In this document: positions 1-7,465 of the stretch, one piece after another
How the letters are laid out: the number at the start of each line of letters is the position of its first letter
Position numbering within the stretch: the stretch's first letter is position 1
Assembly (NCBI GenBank): GCA_032334055.1
Contig: JAUOZS010000001.1
Coordinates: 1,400,501 to 1,464,500, forward strand
Origin: Selenomonadales bacterium 4137-cl
GTDB taxonomy: Bacteria; Bacillota; Negativicutes; Sporomusales; UBA7701
Direction: 5' to 3'
DNA: 64,000 nt
Program-made: the position numbers and the translations under genes
The notes under the pieces: generated by a model
Databases searched by the model: none
The model's input: only the letters and a program-made list of their open reading frames with translations
Told to the model about the DNA's origin: nothing

Positions 1-1
1 T

Positions 2-226
2 CTAAACTACATCGCCTTCGACGACTTATCCGCCCCGCTGGCGGCGGCGGTCAAGATTCGTTACAGCGCCCGCGAGGCTCCGGCGATTATTACGCCGTTC
101 ACCGACGGCCAGGTGCGGATTCGGTTCGAAACTCCCCAGCGGGCCATAACCCCCGGACAGTCGGTCGTTTTTTACGACGGGGACATCGTTTTGGGCGGCG
201 GCATTATCGGCAAAGTTGTGGGGTAA
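2..226 (+). CDS. mnmA: tRNA-specific 2-thiouridylase MnmA, C-terminal end (partial)
   Basis: The last 74 codons of a gene that begins before the window. MnmA makes the 2-thio group of wobble uridine 34 in Lys, Glu and Gln tRNAs, taking sulfur from a cysteine desulfurase relay. The visible part is the C-terminal beta-barrel, with VKIRYSAREAPAI followed by the family-typical FETPQRAITPGQSVVFYDG and a Gly-rich end. The catalytic cysteines lie outside the window. A strong terminator follows about 70 bases later. The position a little upstream of alaS fits the usual Firmicutes order. Confidence 0.9.
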   Translation, partial: LNYIAFDDLSAPLAAAVKIRYSAREAPAIITPFTDGQVRIRFETPQRAITPGQSVVFYDGDIVLGGGIIGKVVG

Positions 227-298
227 TGGGATAAAAAACGGGATATTCGGACAATATGCCTCTATAAGGAAAAACCAAACTAACAGTGTTGCTCTGCA

Positions 299-339
299 GG
301 CCGCGGAAAAGTTCGCCGGAACTTTTCCGCGGCCTTCTT
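299..339 (+). terminator. Intrinsic terminator after mnmA
   Basis: A perfect 16-bp inverted repeat (299-314 with 319-334) with a 4-base loop is followed by a short T-rich stretch. It closes the mnmA transcript. Confidence 0.8.
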
Positions 340-405
340 AAATAAAAGGCGGCGAATCCGGCCATAATACTAGTGCAATCTGTTTCGACGGAAAGGCTGG
401 CCTGT

Positions 406-930
406 ATGCAGAAACTGCGGCGATTGCTCGGCCTGCCGGTGCTGGAGATCGAAAATGGCACCCAGATTGGCGAAGTCCAGGAAGTGGTCCTGAATATCGG
501 GCAGGCGGCCGTCACCGGGATAGTGATCGCCGAGCCGACCTGGTTCAGCCACGAAAGAGGCATCTTCTTCGCCGACCTTTACAGCATCGGGCGCGACGCC
601 GTGACCGTCAGGAGCGCGGCTGCGGTGCGGGATTTTTCCGCTGCCATGGCCGTCGCCGAGGTTAACACGTTATCGGTGTTATGCGATAAGGAAATCTACA
701 CCGAGACGGGGGACTATCTCGGAGTGATGACCGATGTTTCCTGGGAGCCGGCGACGGGGGAAATCCGCTTCTATGAGCTGTCGGACGGACTTATCACCGA
801 TTTCCTCTGCGGTCGTTTGATTATGCCGCTGCCGCCGGCCCAGGTGGTAGGCAAGGACAGGCTGATCGTGCCGGAAGCGATGATCGAGCTGCTCCAGACA
901 GCAAATCACGATCCGGGTGGTGTGTGTTAA
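406..930 (+). CDS. PRC-barrel domain protein
   Basis: A 174-residue protein that looks like two PRC-barrel repeats. The first begins near residue 5 (LLGLPVLEIENGTQIGEVQEV) and the second near residue 93, with the matching pattern of a short strand, ETGDYLGVMTDV, then a long strand. PRC barrels are small beta-barrels found in photosynthetic reaction centres and RNA-maturation proteins; the function of this subgroup next to mnmA and alaS is not known. I chose ATG 406 because a GGAAAGG element sits 8-10 bases upstream; an in-frame GTG at 373 has no such site. The stop overlaps the next start by one base. Confidence 0.8.
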   Translation: MQKLRRLLGLPVLEIENGTQIGEVQEVVLNIGQAAVTGIVIAEPTWFSHERGIFFADLYSIGRDAVTVRSAAAVRDFSAAMAVAEVNTLSVLCDKEIYTETGDYLGVMTDVSWEPATGEIRFYELSDGLITDFLCGRLIMPLPPAQVVGKDRLIVPEAMIELLQTANHDPGGVC

Positions 931-1169
931 TGGTGACTTGCCCTGTGTGCGCCAAGCGCGCGGTCGGCAAGGTCGGAGCAGATCAGTACTACTGCTGGGA
1001 CTGTTGCGTGGAGTTTGTCGTCCGTGGTCCCCGCGTGACTATCTTCAACGTCGAGCCTGACGGCAGTCTGACACTGTACGCCGACCCCTCGGCCGGGGGC
1101 GTAAATTTAGTGATGCAAGAGGGGGGATATGATGCGCAGCAAATTCATGCACGGGTTAATCTGGGGTAG
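930..1169 (+). CDS. Small zinc-ribbon protein
   Basis: A 79-residue protein of unknown function. It has a four-cysteine ribbon at the N-terminus, CPVC near residue 4 and CWDC near residue 22, which very probably binds one zinc ion. The rest is a short beta-rich segment with no motif I recognise. The ATG overlaps the stop of the PRC-barrel gene, so the two are translationally coupled; an in-frame GTG at 924 is an alternative start. The next gene begins inside its 3' end, so these three small genes form one tight operon. Confidence 0.7.
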   Translation: MVTCPVCAKRAVGKVGADQYYCWDCCVEFVVRGPRVTIFNVEPDGSLTLYADPSAGGVNLVMQEGGYDAQQIHARVNLG

Positions 1170-1329
1170 CGTTGTCGGAACCGTACTAGGCGCCATCATG
1201 AGTCCCATGTTGAGACCGCAGAGGAAACCGCTGATGGAACGGAGCGCCGAGGCTCTCGGGCACACTACGCGTGATCTGATGCGGGAAGCCCGTCGGGCCA
1301 GAAAAAGGATTATGAAGAAACTTGATTAA
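1132..1329 (+). CDS. Small YtxH-like membrane protein
   Basis: A 65-residue protein with one predicted membrane segment near residues 8-24 (a Gly-rich GLIWGSVVGTVLGAI run), followed by a highly basic tail with many Arg and Lys. This is the general shape of YtxH/GvpP-type small membrane proteins, whose role is unknown. Two adjacent ATGs (1129 and 1132) are possible. I prefer the second because the GGGGGG ribosome-binding site at 1121-1126 is then 5 bases away. It overlaps the zinc-ribbon gene by 38 bases. Confidence 0.65.
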   Translation: MRSKFMHGLIWGSVVGTVLGAIMSPMLRPQRKPLMERSAEALGHTTRDLMREARRARKRIMKKLD

Positions 1330-1361
1330 GTGAAGGGGAGACCGCCCGGTCTCCCCTTCAC
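1330..1361 (+). terminator. Hairpin after the small-protein operon
   Basis: A perfect 14-bp inverted repeat (1330-1343 with 1348-1361) with a GCCC loop begins at the stop region of the preceding gene. No T-run follows, so termination may be partial and read into the transporter gene. Confidence 0.6.
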
Positions 1362-1376
1362 TATGAGGTGAGACAA

Positions 1377-2402
1377 GTGGTGATAACGCGGACGACGATA
1401 CGGGCCGCACTGCTACTGTTTTTCGCCCTGCTGGCCGCATATTTCCTATGGTTGGTGCGCGGCGGCCTTTATCCTTTCATTATTGCATTTTTTCTTGCCT
1501 ATTTGCTCAACCCGGCGGTGGGGTACCTTGAGGGCAAAGGCATAAAGCGGGTTTGGGCAATCGCCTGGGTGTACGTCCTGCTGTTCGCGTGCCTGTTTGT
1601 GGTCGGTAGCTGGCTAATCCCGGTGCTGATTCGTGAATTGGAAGGTTTTGGCCAGGAATTGCCCGCGATGATAGCCAAGGGTGAAGAACTGGTCGTCGCC
1701 CTTCAGTCGCAATATCAGCAGTCCGCGCTGCCCCACTCGCTGCGCGCCGCTCTCGACAACGGCCTCACCACCCTCCAGGCGTCGCTGCAGTCGTTCGTCG
1801 CCGGCATTGTCGGCGGCATCATGCATATGCTAACTCACTTCATCGGTCTGGCGATAAGCCCGGTACTCGCTTTTTATCTCCTCCACGACTGGCATGAGCT
1901 GAGCGCGGCCGTACTCCGCACGCTGCCTGCCCGGTGGCGTCACGAAACTGTCCTCATCCTCCGTGACGTAGACGGCGTGCTGTCGGGAGTAATCCGTGGC
2001 CAGGTGACGGTAGCTATCATCGTCGGTATTCTCGTCAGCACGGGGCTCTATCTCCTCGATGTCCGTTACGCCCTCATCATCGGCATCCTCGCCGGCGCGC
2101 TCGATATAATCCCTTATTTCGGAGCCTTCATCGGCGCCACCCCGGCGGTCACCGTGGCGCTGCTGACATCGCCGCTGCTGGCCTTCAAAGTCGGGCTGCT
2201 CTTTTTCGTCATCCATCAGTTGGAGGGGACGGTCATCGGCCCTAAAATCCTTGGCGACAACATCGGGCTCCACCCCCTGTCTGTGATCATGTTCCTCTTT
2301 ATCGGCGAGGAGTTGGGCGGGCTGATGGGCATGCTGCTAGGCGTGCCGGCCGGAGCGGTGGGAAAGGTGCTGCTAAGCCATCTGTTTCGTATCCTGATAT
2401 GA
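1377..2402 (+). CDS. AI-2E family transporter
   Basis: A 341-residue integral membrane protein of the AI-2E/UPF0118 family. Members export diverse small molecules or ions; the name comes from TqsA of Escherichia coli, and the substrate here is unknown. There are two membrane segments in the first 70 residues, an extracytoplasmic region of about 100 residues, then a cluster of C-terminal helices containing the family-typical GALDIIPYFGAFIGATPA and HQLEGTVIGPKILG stretches. The start is a GTG at 1377 or 1380 behind GAGGTG at 1365-1370; an earlier GTG at 1368 overlaps that site and is unlikely. Confidence 0.85.
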   Translation: MVITRTTIRAALLLFFALLAAYFLWLVRGGLYPFIIAFFLAYLLNPAVGYLEGKGIKRVWAIAWVYVLLFACLFVVGSWLIPVLIRELEGFGQELPAMIAKGEELVVALQSQYQQSALPHSLRAALDNGLTTLQASLQSFVAGIVGGIMHMLTHFIGLAISPVLAFYLLHDWHELSAAVLRTLPARWRHETVLILRDVDGVLSGVIRGQVTVAIIVGILVSTGLYLLDVRYALIIGILAGALDIIPYFGAFIGATPAVTVALLTSPLLAFKVGLLFFVIHQLEGTVIGPKILGDNIGLHPLSVIMFLFIGEELGGLMGMLLGVPAGAVGKVLLSHLFRILI

Positions 2403-2452
2403 GAACAGGGGAAGATTGGCTGCTGCGTAGCCTACGATTCAGCATCCTGTTC
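2403..2452 (+). other. Nested inverted repeat after the transporter gene
   Basis: Outer arms GAACAGG (2403-2409) and CCTGTTC (2446-2452) enclose a second hairpin, TGCTGCGTAG pairing with CTACG-ATT-CAGCA. There is no T-run. It may be a weak terminator or a protecting 3' structure. Confidence 0.4.
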
Positions 2453-2482
2453 CTCCTGGGTAGTATTTGGCAATCCGTTCCG

Positions 2483-2515
2483 CCGTCTAATGGCGACTGT
2501 CGGCATCGTAGACGG
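2483..2515 (+). other. Inverted repeat abutting the alaS promoter
   Basis: CCGTCTA (2483-2489) and TAGACGG (2509-2515) are perfect arms with a 19-base loop. The right arm ends 5 bases before the alaS -35 element. It could be an operator or part of the upstream 3' structure. Confidence 0.35.
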
Positions 2516-2520
2516 ATTCA

Positions 2521-2549
2521 TTGACATTAAAGTCCAAATTATGTATAAT
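2521..2549 (+). promoter_or_regulatory. Sigma-A promoter of alaS
   Basis: TTGACA at 2521-2526 and TATAAT at 2544-2549 with a 17-base spacer: a perfect consensus. The transcript would start about 30 bases before the start codon, leaving no room for a T-box leader. Confidence 0.9.
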
Positions 2550-2588
2550 TCCAAGAGAATGTTTGCCTAATTGTGGAGGTTGATAAAC

Positions 2589-5204
2589 TTGACCGGAAAT
2601 GAACTGCGCAAGAAATTCCTGCAGTTTTTCGCCAGTAAAGATCATCTCGTTCTTCCCAGCTACCCGCTCGTTCCCGAGAACGACCCGACTCTGCTGTTAA
2701 TCGGCGCCGGCATGGCGCCGTTCAAGCCCTTCTTCACCGGCAAGATGAAGCCTCCCCACCTGCGGATCGCCACCAGCCAGAAGTGCGTGCGTACCGGCGA
2801 TATAGAAAATGTCGGCCGTACCGCCAGGCATCACACCTTCTTCGAAATGCTCGGCAATTTCTCCTTCGGCGACTACTTCAAGAAGGACGCTATCGCCTGG
2901 GGGTGGGAGTTCGTAACCAAGGAACTCGGCCTTCACCCCGACAAGCTGTGGGTCACCATCCACACCAAGGACGATGAAGCCTTCGAAATCTGGCGCGACG
3001 ATATCAGCGTGCCGGTTGAGCGCATTGTCCGCATGGAGGACAACTTCTGGGAAATCGGCCCCGGCCCCTGCGGTCCCTGCTCGGAGATTTACGTAGACCT
3101 CGGGCCGGAACGCGGCTGCGGCAAGCCGGATTGCGCCGTCGGCTGCAACTGCGACCGTTACCTGGAAATCTGGAATCTTGTCTTCACCCAGTTCGACCGC
3201 GACGAAGCCGGCAACTACACGCCGCTCGCCAAGAAAAACATCGATACCGGCGCCGGCCTCGAACGCATCGCGTCGGTGCTGCAGAATAAAAAGTCCAATT
3301 TCGAGACCGATCTGCTTTTCCCGATCATTGAGCACATGGAAAAAGTAGCCGGTGTCAAGTACGGCGCCTCGGCGCATACCGACGTATCCCTCAAGGTCAT
3401 CGCCGACCACGGCCGCAGCATGGTGGTCATGATCGGCGACGGCATCCTGCCTGCCAACGAAGGCCGCGGCTACGTGCTTCGCCGCATCCTCCGCCGGGCC
3501 GTCCGCCACGGACGCCTGATGGGGGTCGACAAACCCTTTCTCACCGCGATCGTCGATGTCGTGGCGGATATTTTCGCCGAGCCTTATCCCGATATTGGCG
3601 AAAAGCGGGCCTATATCAAGAAAGTCATCCAGATGGAGGAAGACCGCTTCGGCGCCACCCTTCTCCAGGGACTCGACCTTCTCAACAAGCACATCGATGA
3701 GCTGAAGGCGGCCGGCGGTAAAACTCTCGACGGCGCGTCGGCCTTTCGTCTCTACGATACCTTCGGCTTCCCGTGGGAGCTGACCGAGGAAATCCTGTCC
3801 GAAAACGGCATGTCGATGGACAAGACCGCTTTCGATGACGCTATGAACCAGCAGCGGGAGCGGGCCCGCGCCGCCCGCAGCGAAAACGCCCGTATCGACC
3901 TGCCCGATCTGACCGGCGTAATCAACGCGCCCGTGGTCCAAGACCCGTGCGCCGATACTGCCAAGATCGTCGTCATCCTCAAGGACGGCAAGGTCCTCGC
4001 CGAAGCTAACGACGGCGAAGAGGCGGCCGTTATCTTGAACGTCACCCCCTTCTACGCCGAAAGCGGCGGCCAGGTCGGCGACGCCGGCGTTGTCGCCGGA
4101 CCCTTGGGAAAGATGCGGGTCAGCACGGCCCAGAAGCTGCCTGACGGCACCGTCTACCATGTCGGCTATATCGAGGAAGGAACGCTCAAGACAGGCGATA
4201 CCGTAAAGGTAGCGGTTGAAATGCCCCGCCACCTTGCAACCGCCCGCAACCATACCGCGACCCATCTTCTCCACGCCGCCCTCAAGCAGGTCGTCGGCAG
4301 TCACGTGAACCAGGCCGGTTCGTTGGTTGGTTCCGACAGACTGCGGTTCGATTTTACCCATTTCGCCCCGGTAACTGAACCGGAACTTGCCGAGGTCGAA
4401 AGGCTGGTCAACCAGGCCATCCTCGACAACATCCCGGTCGCGGCCATCGAAACCACCCAGGACCTAGCCAGGGACATGGGGGCGGTGGCGCTGTTCGGCG
4501 AAAAATACGGCCATAAGGTGAGGGTAGTCGTCGCCGGCGACTTCAGCAAGGAACTGTGCGGCGGCAGTCACGTGGGCAGCACGGCAGAAATAGCCCTGTT
4601 CAAGATCGTCAGCGAAGCCAGCGTCGGCTCCGGCCTGCGTCGTATCGAGGCGGTTACCGGCGGCGGCGCGCTTGAATACATCAACAGCCGCGAACGCATT
4701 CTCACCGCTGCTGCGGCAGCCCTCAAAACCAGGCCGGAGGAGCTGGCCGGCAAGGTGGAGGCTCTGGCCGCGGAAATCAAGGAAGTGGAACGCGAACTTG
4801 CCAAGGCCAACGTTGAGAAGGCGAAGGGAGAAGTCCAGCGTCTGGCGGATAATCCGGTCACGATCGGCGGCTGCCAGGTAATCAGCGCCGAGGTTGCCAT
4901 TCCCGACATCGAAGGCCTGCGCAACCTCGCCGACATGCTGCGCGACAAGCTGGCCGGCAAGGCGGGCGTAATCGTGCTCGGCGCCAAACAAGGCGACAAG
5001 GTGAGTCTCGTGGCTACGGCCACTCCCCAGGCTGTCGGTCTTGGCGCACACGCCGGCAACATCGTAAAGGCGGCGGCGGCGGTGGCCGGCGGCGGCGGCG
5101 GCGGTCGCCCGGACATGGCCCAGGCCGGCGGCAAGCTGCCCGAGAAACTGGCGGATGCGCTGAAAGCCGCCGAAACTGCGCTCGAAGGCCAGATTAAAAA
5201 ATAA
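2589..5204 (+). CDS. alaS: Alanine--tRNA ligase
   Basis: A full-length class II synthetase of 871 residues that charges tRNA-Ala in the cytoplasm. The order is catalytic domain with the ARHHTFFEMLGNFSFGDYF signature near residue 80, tRNA-recognition helices, an editing domain with the zinc-site motifs HTATHLL and CGGSHV (zinc-dependent removal of Ser or Gly), then a C-Ala domain with the conserved glycine run and RPDMAQAGG. The TTG at 2589 is chosen because GGAGG at 2575-2579 lies 9 bases upstream; the earlier in-frame TTGs fall before or directly after that site. It has its own consensus promoter and ends in a terminator. Confidence 0.97.
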   Translation: MTGNELRKKFLQFFASKDHLVLPSYPLVPENDPTLLLIGAGMAPFKPFFTGKMKPPHLRIATSQKCVRTGDIENVGRTARHHTFFEMLGNFSFGDYFKKDAIAWGWEFVTKELGLHPDKLWVTIHTKDDEAFEIWRDDISVPVERIVRMEDNFWEIGPGPCGPCSEIYVDLGPERGCGKPDCAVGCNCDRYLEIWNLVFTQFDRDEAGNYTPLAKKNIDTGAGLERIASVLQNKKSNFETDLLFPIIEHMEKVAGVKYGASAHTDVSLKVIADHGRSMVVMIGDGILPANEGRGYVLRRILRRAVRHGRLMGVDKPFLTAIVDVVADIFAEPYPDIGEKRAYIKKVIQMEEDRFGATLLQGLDLLNKHIDELKAAGGKTLDGASAFRLYDTFGFPWELTEEILSENGMSMDKTAFDDAMNQQRERARAARSENARIDLPDLTGVINAPVVQDPCADTAKIVVILKDGKVLAEANDGEEAAVILNVTPFYAESGGQVGDAGVVAGPLGKMRVSTAQKLPDGTVYHVGYIEEGTLKTGDTVKVAVEMPRHLATARNHTATHLLHAALKQVVGSHVNQAGSLVGSDRLRFDFTHFAPVTEPELAEVERLVNQAILDNIPVAAIETTQDLARDMGAVALFGEKYGHKVRVVVAGDFSKELCGGSHVGSTAEIALFKIVSEASVGSGLRRIEAVTGGGALEYINSRERILTAAAAALKTRPEELAGKVEALAAEIKEVERELAKANVEKAKGEVQRLADNPVTIGGCQVISAEVAIPDIEGLRNLADMLRDKLAGKAGVIVLGAKQGDKVSLVATATPQAVGLGAHAGNIVKAAAAVAGGGGGGRPDMAQAGGKLPEKLADALKAAETALEGQIKK

Positions 5205-5212
5205 GCTTTCAG

Positions 5213-5251
5213 GGGCGGGCCGCAGGGATAGGCCCGCCCGTGATTTATTTT
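5213..5251 (+). terminator. Intrinsic terminator after alaS
   Basis: GGGCGGGCC (5213-5221) pairs with GGCCCGCCC (5231-5239), followed by a T-rich tract. Confidence 0.85.
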
Positions 5252-5331
5252 CCGCCCACACAGGAAATAAATAGGCAGAGTAGAATATAATGGTATAGCA
5301 CGGGAAATACTAATGGGGAGGAGGGTGTCCC

Positions 5332-5586
5332 ATGGCCAATCCGTCTGAGCAGACGATGATGTTCAAAGTCGACAGCGAGGAGAAAAACGCTGCCGTCATC
5401 ATCAACTCCGTATACGAGGCGTTGAGGGAGAAAGGTTACAACCCGATCAACCAACTGGTAGGATACCTTCTGTCAGGAGACCCGACCTACATAACCAGCT
5501 ACAAGAATGCCCGCACGCTGATCCGTAAGCTCGAGCGGGACGAATTGCTCGAAGAACTGGTCAAGGCCTACCTGGAAAAGAAGTAG
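5332..5586 (+). CDS. ireB: IreB family regulatory phosphoprotein
   Basis: An 84-residue protein of the IreB/UPF0297 family (YrzL of Bacillus). In Enterococcus IreB is a phosphorylated target of the Ser/Thr kinase IreK and restrains cephalosporin resistance; in other species the role is open. The family-typical core [28 protein letters not shown] and GDPTYITS is present. The ATG follows GGGGAGGAGGG. The next gene starts directly after its stop. Its place after alaS and before ruvX matches the Bacillus order. Confidence 0.92.
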   Translation: MANPSEQTMMFKVDSEEKNAAVIINSVYEALREKGYNPINQLVGYLLSGDPTYITSYKNARTLIRKLERDELLEELVKAYLEKK

Positions 5587-6531
5587 ATGGAGTACCGCGT
5601 TCTCGGCAACACGGGCCTTTTGGTGTCGCGTCTGTGCTTCGGGGCGCTGACCATCGGTCCATTGCAGGCAAAATTGCCTCTGCAGAGCGGCGCCGCCGTT
5701 ATCCGGGCGGCCCTGGACGCAGGGGTTAATTTTATTGACACCGCCGAACTCTACGGCACCTACCCTTATATCAAGGCCGCTATTCGCGGCGCGACCGACG
5801 TTATCGTGGCTTCAAAATCCTACGCCTACACCTATGACGACATGCGTCGCAGCGTGGAAGAGGCCTGCCGGGCGATCGGCCGCGACTATATCGACATTTT
5901 CCTGCTGCACGAGCAGCCCAGCCGCCTGACTTTAAAAGGCCATGCCGATGCCCTGGCCTACCTGACGGACGCCAAGCGTCAGGGGACGATAAGAGCGGCG
6001 GGAGTTTCCACCCATACTGTCGAGGTAGCGCGGGCGGCGGCGGAAATGGCCGCGGTCGACGTCATCCACCCTTTGTTCAATAGGCGCGGCGTCGGGATAA
6101 TGGACGGCACGGCGGAAGACATGGCCGCCGCTGTCGCCGCCGCGGCTGCGGCCGGCAAAGGCGTCTACACCATGAAAGCGCTGGGCGGAGGCCACCTCAT
6201 CAAGGACGCGGCGGCGGCGCTTTCCTGGGTGCTCGCTTCTCCAGGCGTTTGTTCCGTAGCGGTGGGGATGCAGTCGACCGATGAGGTGGCGTATAACTGT
6301 GCGTTGGTCAAGGGGACAAGTCCTGACCGGGAAATCGCTGGTCGCCTTGCGGGACGCACGCGGCGGCTGTTGATCGAAGACTGGTGCGCAGGCTGCGGGC
6401 GGTGCGCGGACAAGTGTCCGGCCGGCGCTTTGCGCCTCAGGGACGGTCGGATCGCGGTCGACCCGGCGAAATGCCTTTGTTGCGGCTATTGCGGAGCACA
6501 CTGTCCCGAGTTTTGTTTAAAAATAATATAG
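5587..6531 (+). CDS. Aldo/keto reductase fused to a 2x[4Fe-4S] ferredoxin domain
   Basis: A 314-residue protein. Residues 1-255 are a TIM-barrel aldo/keto reductase with the expected catalytic set: DTAELYG (Asp, Tyr), ASKSY (Lys) and LLHEQ (His). Residues 262-314 are a bacterial ferredoxin with two clusters, CAGCGRCADKCP and CLCCGYCGAHCP. Such fusions occur in anaerobes and suggest electron transfer between ferredoxin and NAD(P)H or a carbonyl substrate; the substrate is unknown. The ATG follows the ireB stop with no gap. Bacillus has no such gene between yrzL and yrrK, so it is an insertion in an otherwise conserved block. Confidence 0.88.
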   Translation: MEYRVLGNTGLLVSRLCFGALTIGPLQAKLPLQSGAAVIRAALDAGVNFIDTAELYGTYPYIKAAIRGATDVIVASKSYAYTYDDMRRSVEEACRAIGRDYIDIFLLHEQPSRLTLKGHADALAYLTDAKRQGTIRAAGVSTHTVEVARAAAEMAAVDVIHPLFNRRGVGIMDGTAEDMAAAVAAAAAAGKGVYTMKALGGGHLIKDAAAALSWVLASPGVCSVAVGMQSTDEVAYNCALVKGTSPDREIAGRLAGRTRRLLIEDWCAGCGRCADKCPAGALRLRDGRIAVDPAKCLCCGYCGAHCPEFCLKII

Positions 6532-6552
6532 AATAGATAATTGGGAGCCATT

Positions 6553-6981
6553 ATGCGCATACTAGCACTTGATGTCGGCGAAAGGACGATCGGCGTGGCC
6601 GTGAGCGACGAACTGGGGCTTACCGCCCAGGGGCTGGAGGTCATCCGGCGCACTTCACCCGCGGCCGACTTCCGCCGCCTCGCCGAACTTGTCGCCGCTT
6701 ACAAGGTCGATACCTTCCTCATCGGTTTGCCAAAGAATATGAACGGCACAATTGGACCGCGGGGCGAGTCGACCCAGCGCTTCGCCGCCGAAATAGCGGC
6801 CGCTTTTCCGTCATGCGGTGTCAAGCTGTGGGATGAGCGCCTGTCGACGGTGGCGGCGGAACGGTCGCTGATCGAGGCCGACGTCAGCCGCCGCCGGCGG
6901 CGCGAGGTGATTGACAAGATGGCGGCGGTGTTTATTCTCCAGGGTTATCTCGACAGTAAGCCGGCCCAGAAACTTCCTTGA
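6553..6981 (+). CDS. ruvX: Holliday junction resolvase-like nuclease RuvX/YqgF
   Basis: A 142-residue RNase H-fold protein. The YqgF family acts in 16S rRNA 5' end processing and is proposed to cut Holliday junctions. [16 protein letters not shown] carries the first acidic residue, DERLST the second, and [13 protein letters not shown] the third region. ATG 6553 follows GGGAG at 6542-6546; the upstream TTG at 6541 is too early. The stop codon lies inside the -35 element of the next gene's promoter. Confidence 0.92.
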   Translation: MRILALDVGERTIGVAVSDELGLTAQGLEVIRRTSPAADFRRLAELVAAYKVDTFLIGLPKNMNGTIGPRGESTQRFAAEIAAAFPSCGVKLWDERLSTVAAERSLIEADVSRRRRREVIDKMAAVFILQGYLDSKPAQKLP

Positions 6982-7006
6982 CAGGCTATTTCTTCTGGGC
7001 TACAAT
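6978..7006 (+). promoter_or_regulatory. Sigma-A promoter of the DUF1292 gene
   Basis: TTGACA (6978-6983) and TACAAT (7001-7006) with a 17-base spacer. The -35 box contains the ruvX stop codon. Confidence 0.8.
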
Positions 7007-7036
7007 TACAGTGACATAAGGAAATGAGGTGACGAA

Positions 7037-7375
7037 ATGGCTGATTTTGAAAATGACGACATGGAAATGGAAGAAGAACCCGTAGTCGTGATGACCGACG
7101 AAGAGGGCAATGAATATTATTACCGCGAAGAAGTAATCATCCCCGTGGGCGACAAAAAGTTCGCCATCCTGGTGCCGATCAGCATCGACGAGGACGAGGA
7201 AGAAGAGTGCGGCTGCGGCTGCTGCTGCGAGGATGAGGAAACCGACGTTTATATCGCCCGTATCGATATTGACGAGAACGGCGAGGAAATTTACGTCGAT
7301 CCCACCGACGCAGAATTCGACGAAGTCCGTCAGGCTTACGAAGACCTGCTGGCGGAAGAGGAAGACGAAGCATAA
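7037..7375 (+). CDS. DUF1292 family protein (YrzB-like), very acidic with a cysteine cluster
   Basis: A 112-residue, strongly acidic protein of unknown function. The family is found next to ruvX in many Firmicutes. The DUF1292 core is visible as VMTDEEGNEYYYREEVIIPVG and FAILVPI. An unusual feature is a block of five cysteines within seven residues (ECGCGCCCED) near residue 56, flanked by runs of Asp and Glu, which suggests metal binding. The ATG follows GAGGTGACGAA. It has its own promoter. Confidence 0.82.
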   Translation: MADFENDDMEMEEEPVVVMTDEEGNEYYYREEVIIPVGDKKFAILVPISIDEDEEEECGCGCCCEDEETDVYIARIDIDENGEEIYVDPTDAEFDEVRQAYEDLLAEEEDEA

Positions 7376-7395
7376 TCGAACTGACCTGCTGCAAT

Positions 7396-7422
7396 GGAGC
7401 CATAAACGGCTTCATTTTTTTT
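7396..7422 (+). terminator. Weak terminator after the DUF1292 gene
   Basis: A short GAGCC/GGCTT stem is followed by a run of eight T. The stem is weak but the T-run is clear. A TATAAT at 7434-7439 just downstream could be a -10 for mltG, without a convincing -35. Confidence 0.5.
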
Positions 7423-7465
7423 GCCCTGCTGTGTATAATATACCTTGCAAGTGAGGTGATCTTAA

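Noticed and set aside
2697..4361. A 554-codon frame on the - strand opposite alaS
   Set aside because: alaS is certain on the other strand, and long antisense frames are usual in GC-rich coding DNA. No ribosome-binding site or protein-like motif was seen.
5071..5107. A GGC-rich microsatellite-like run near the end of alaS
   Set aside because: It encodes the conserved glycine run of the C-Ala domain found in most AlaRS proteins.
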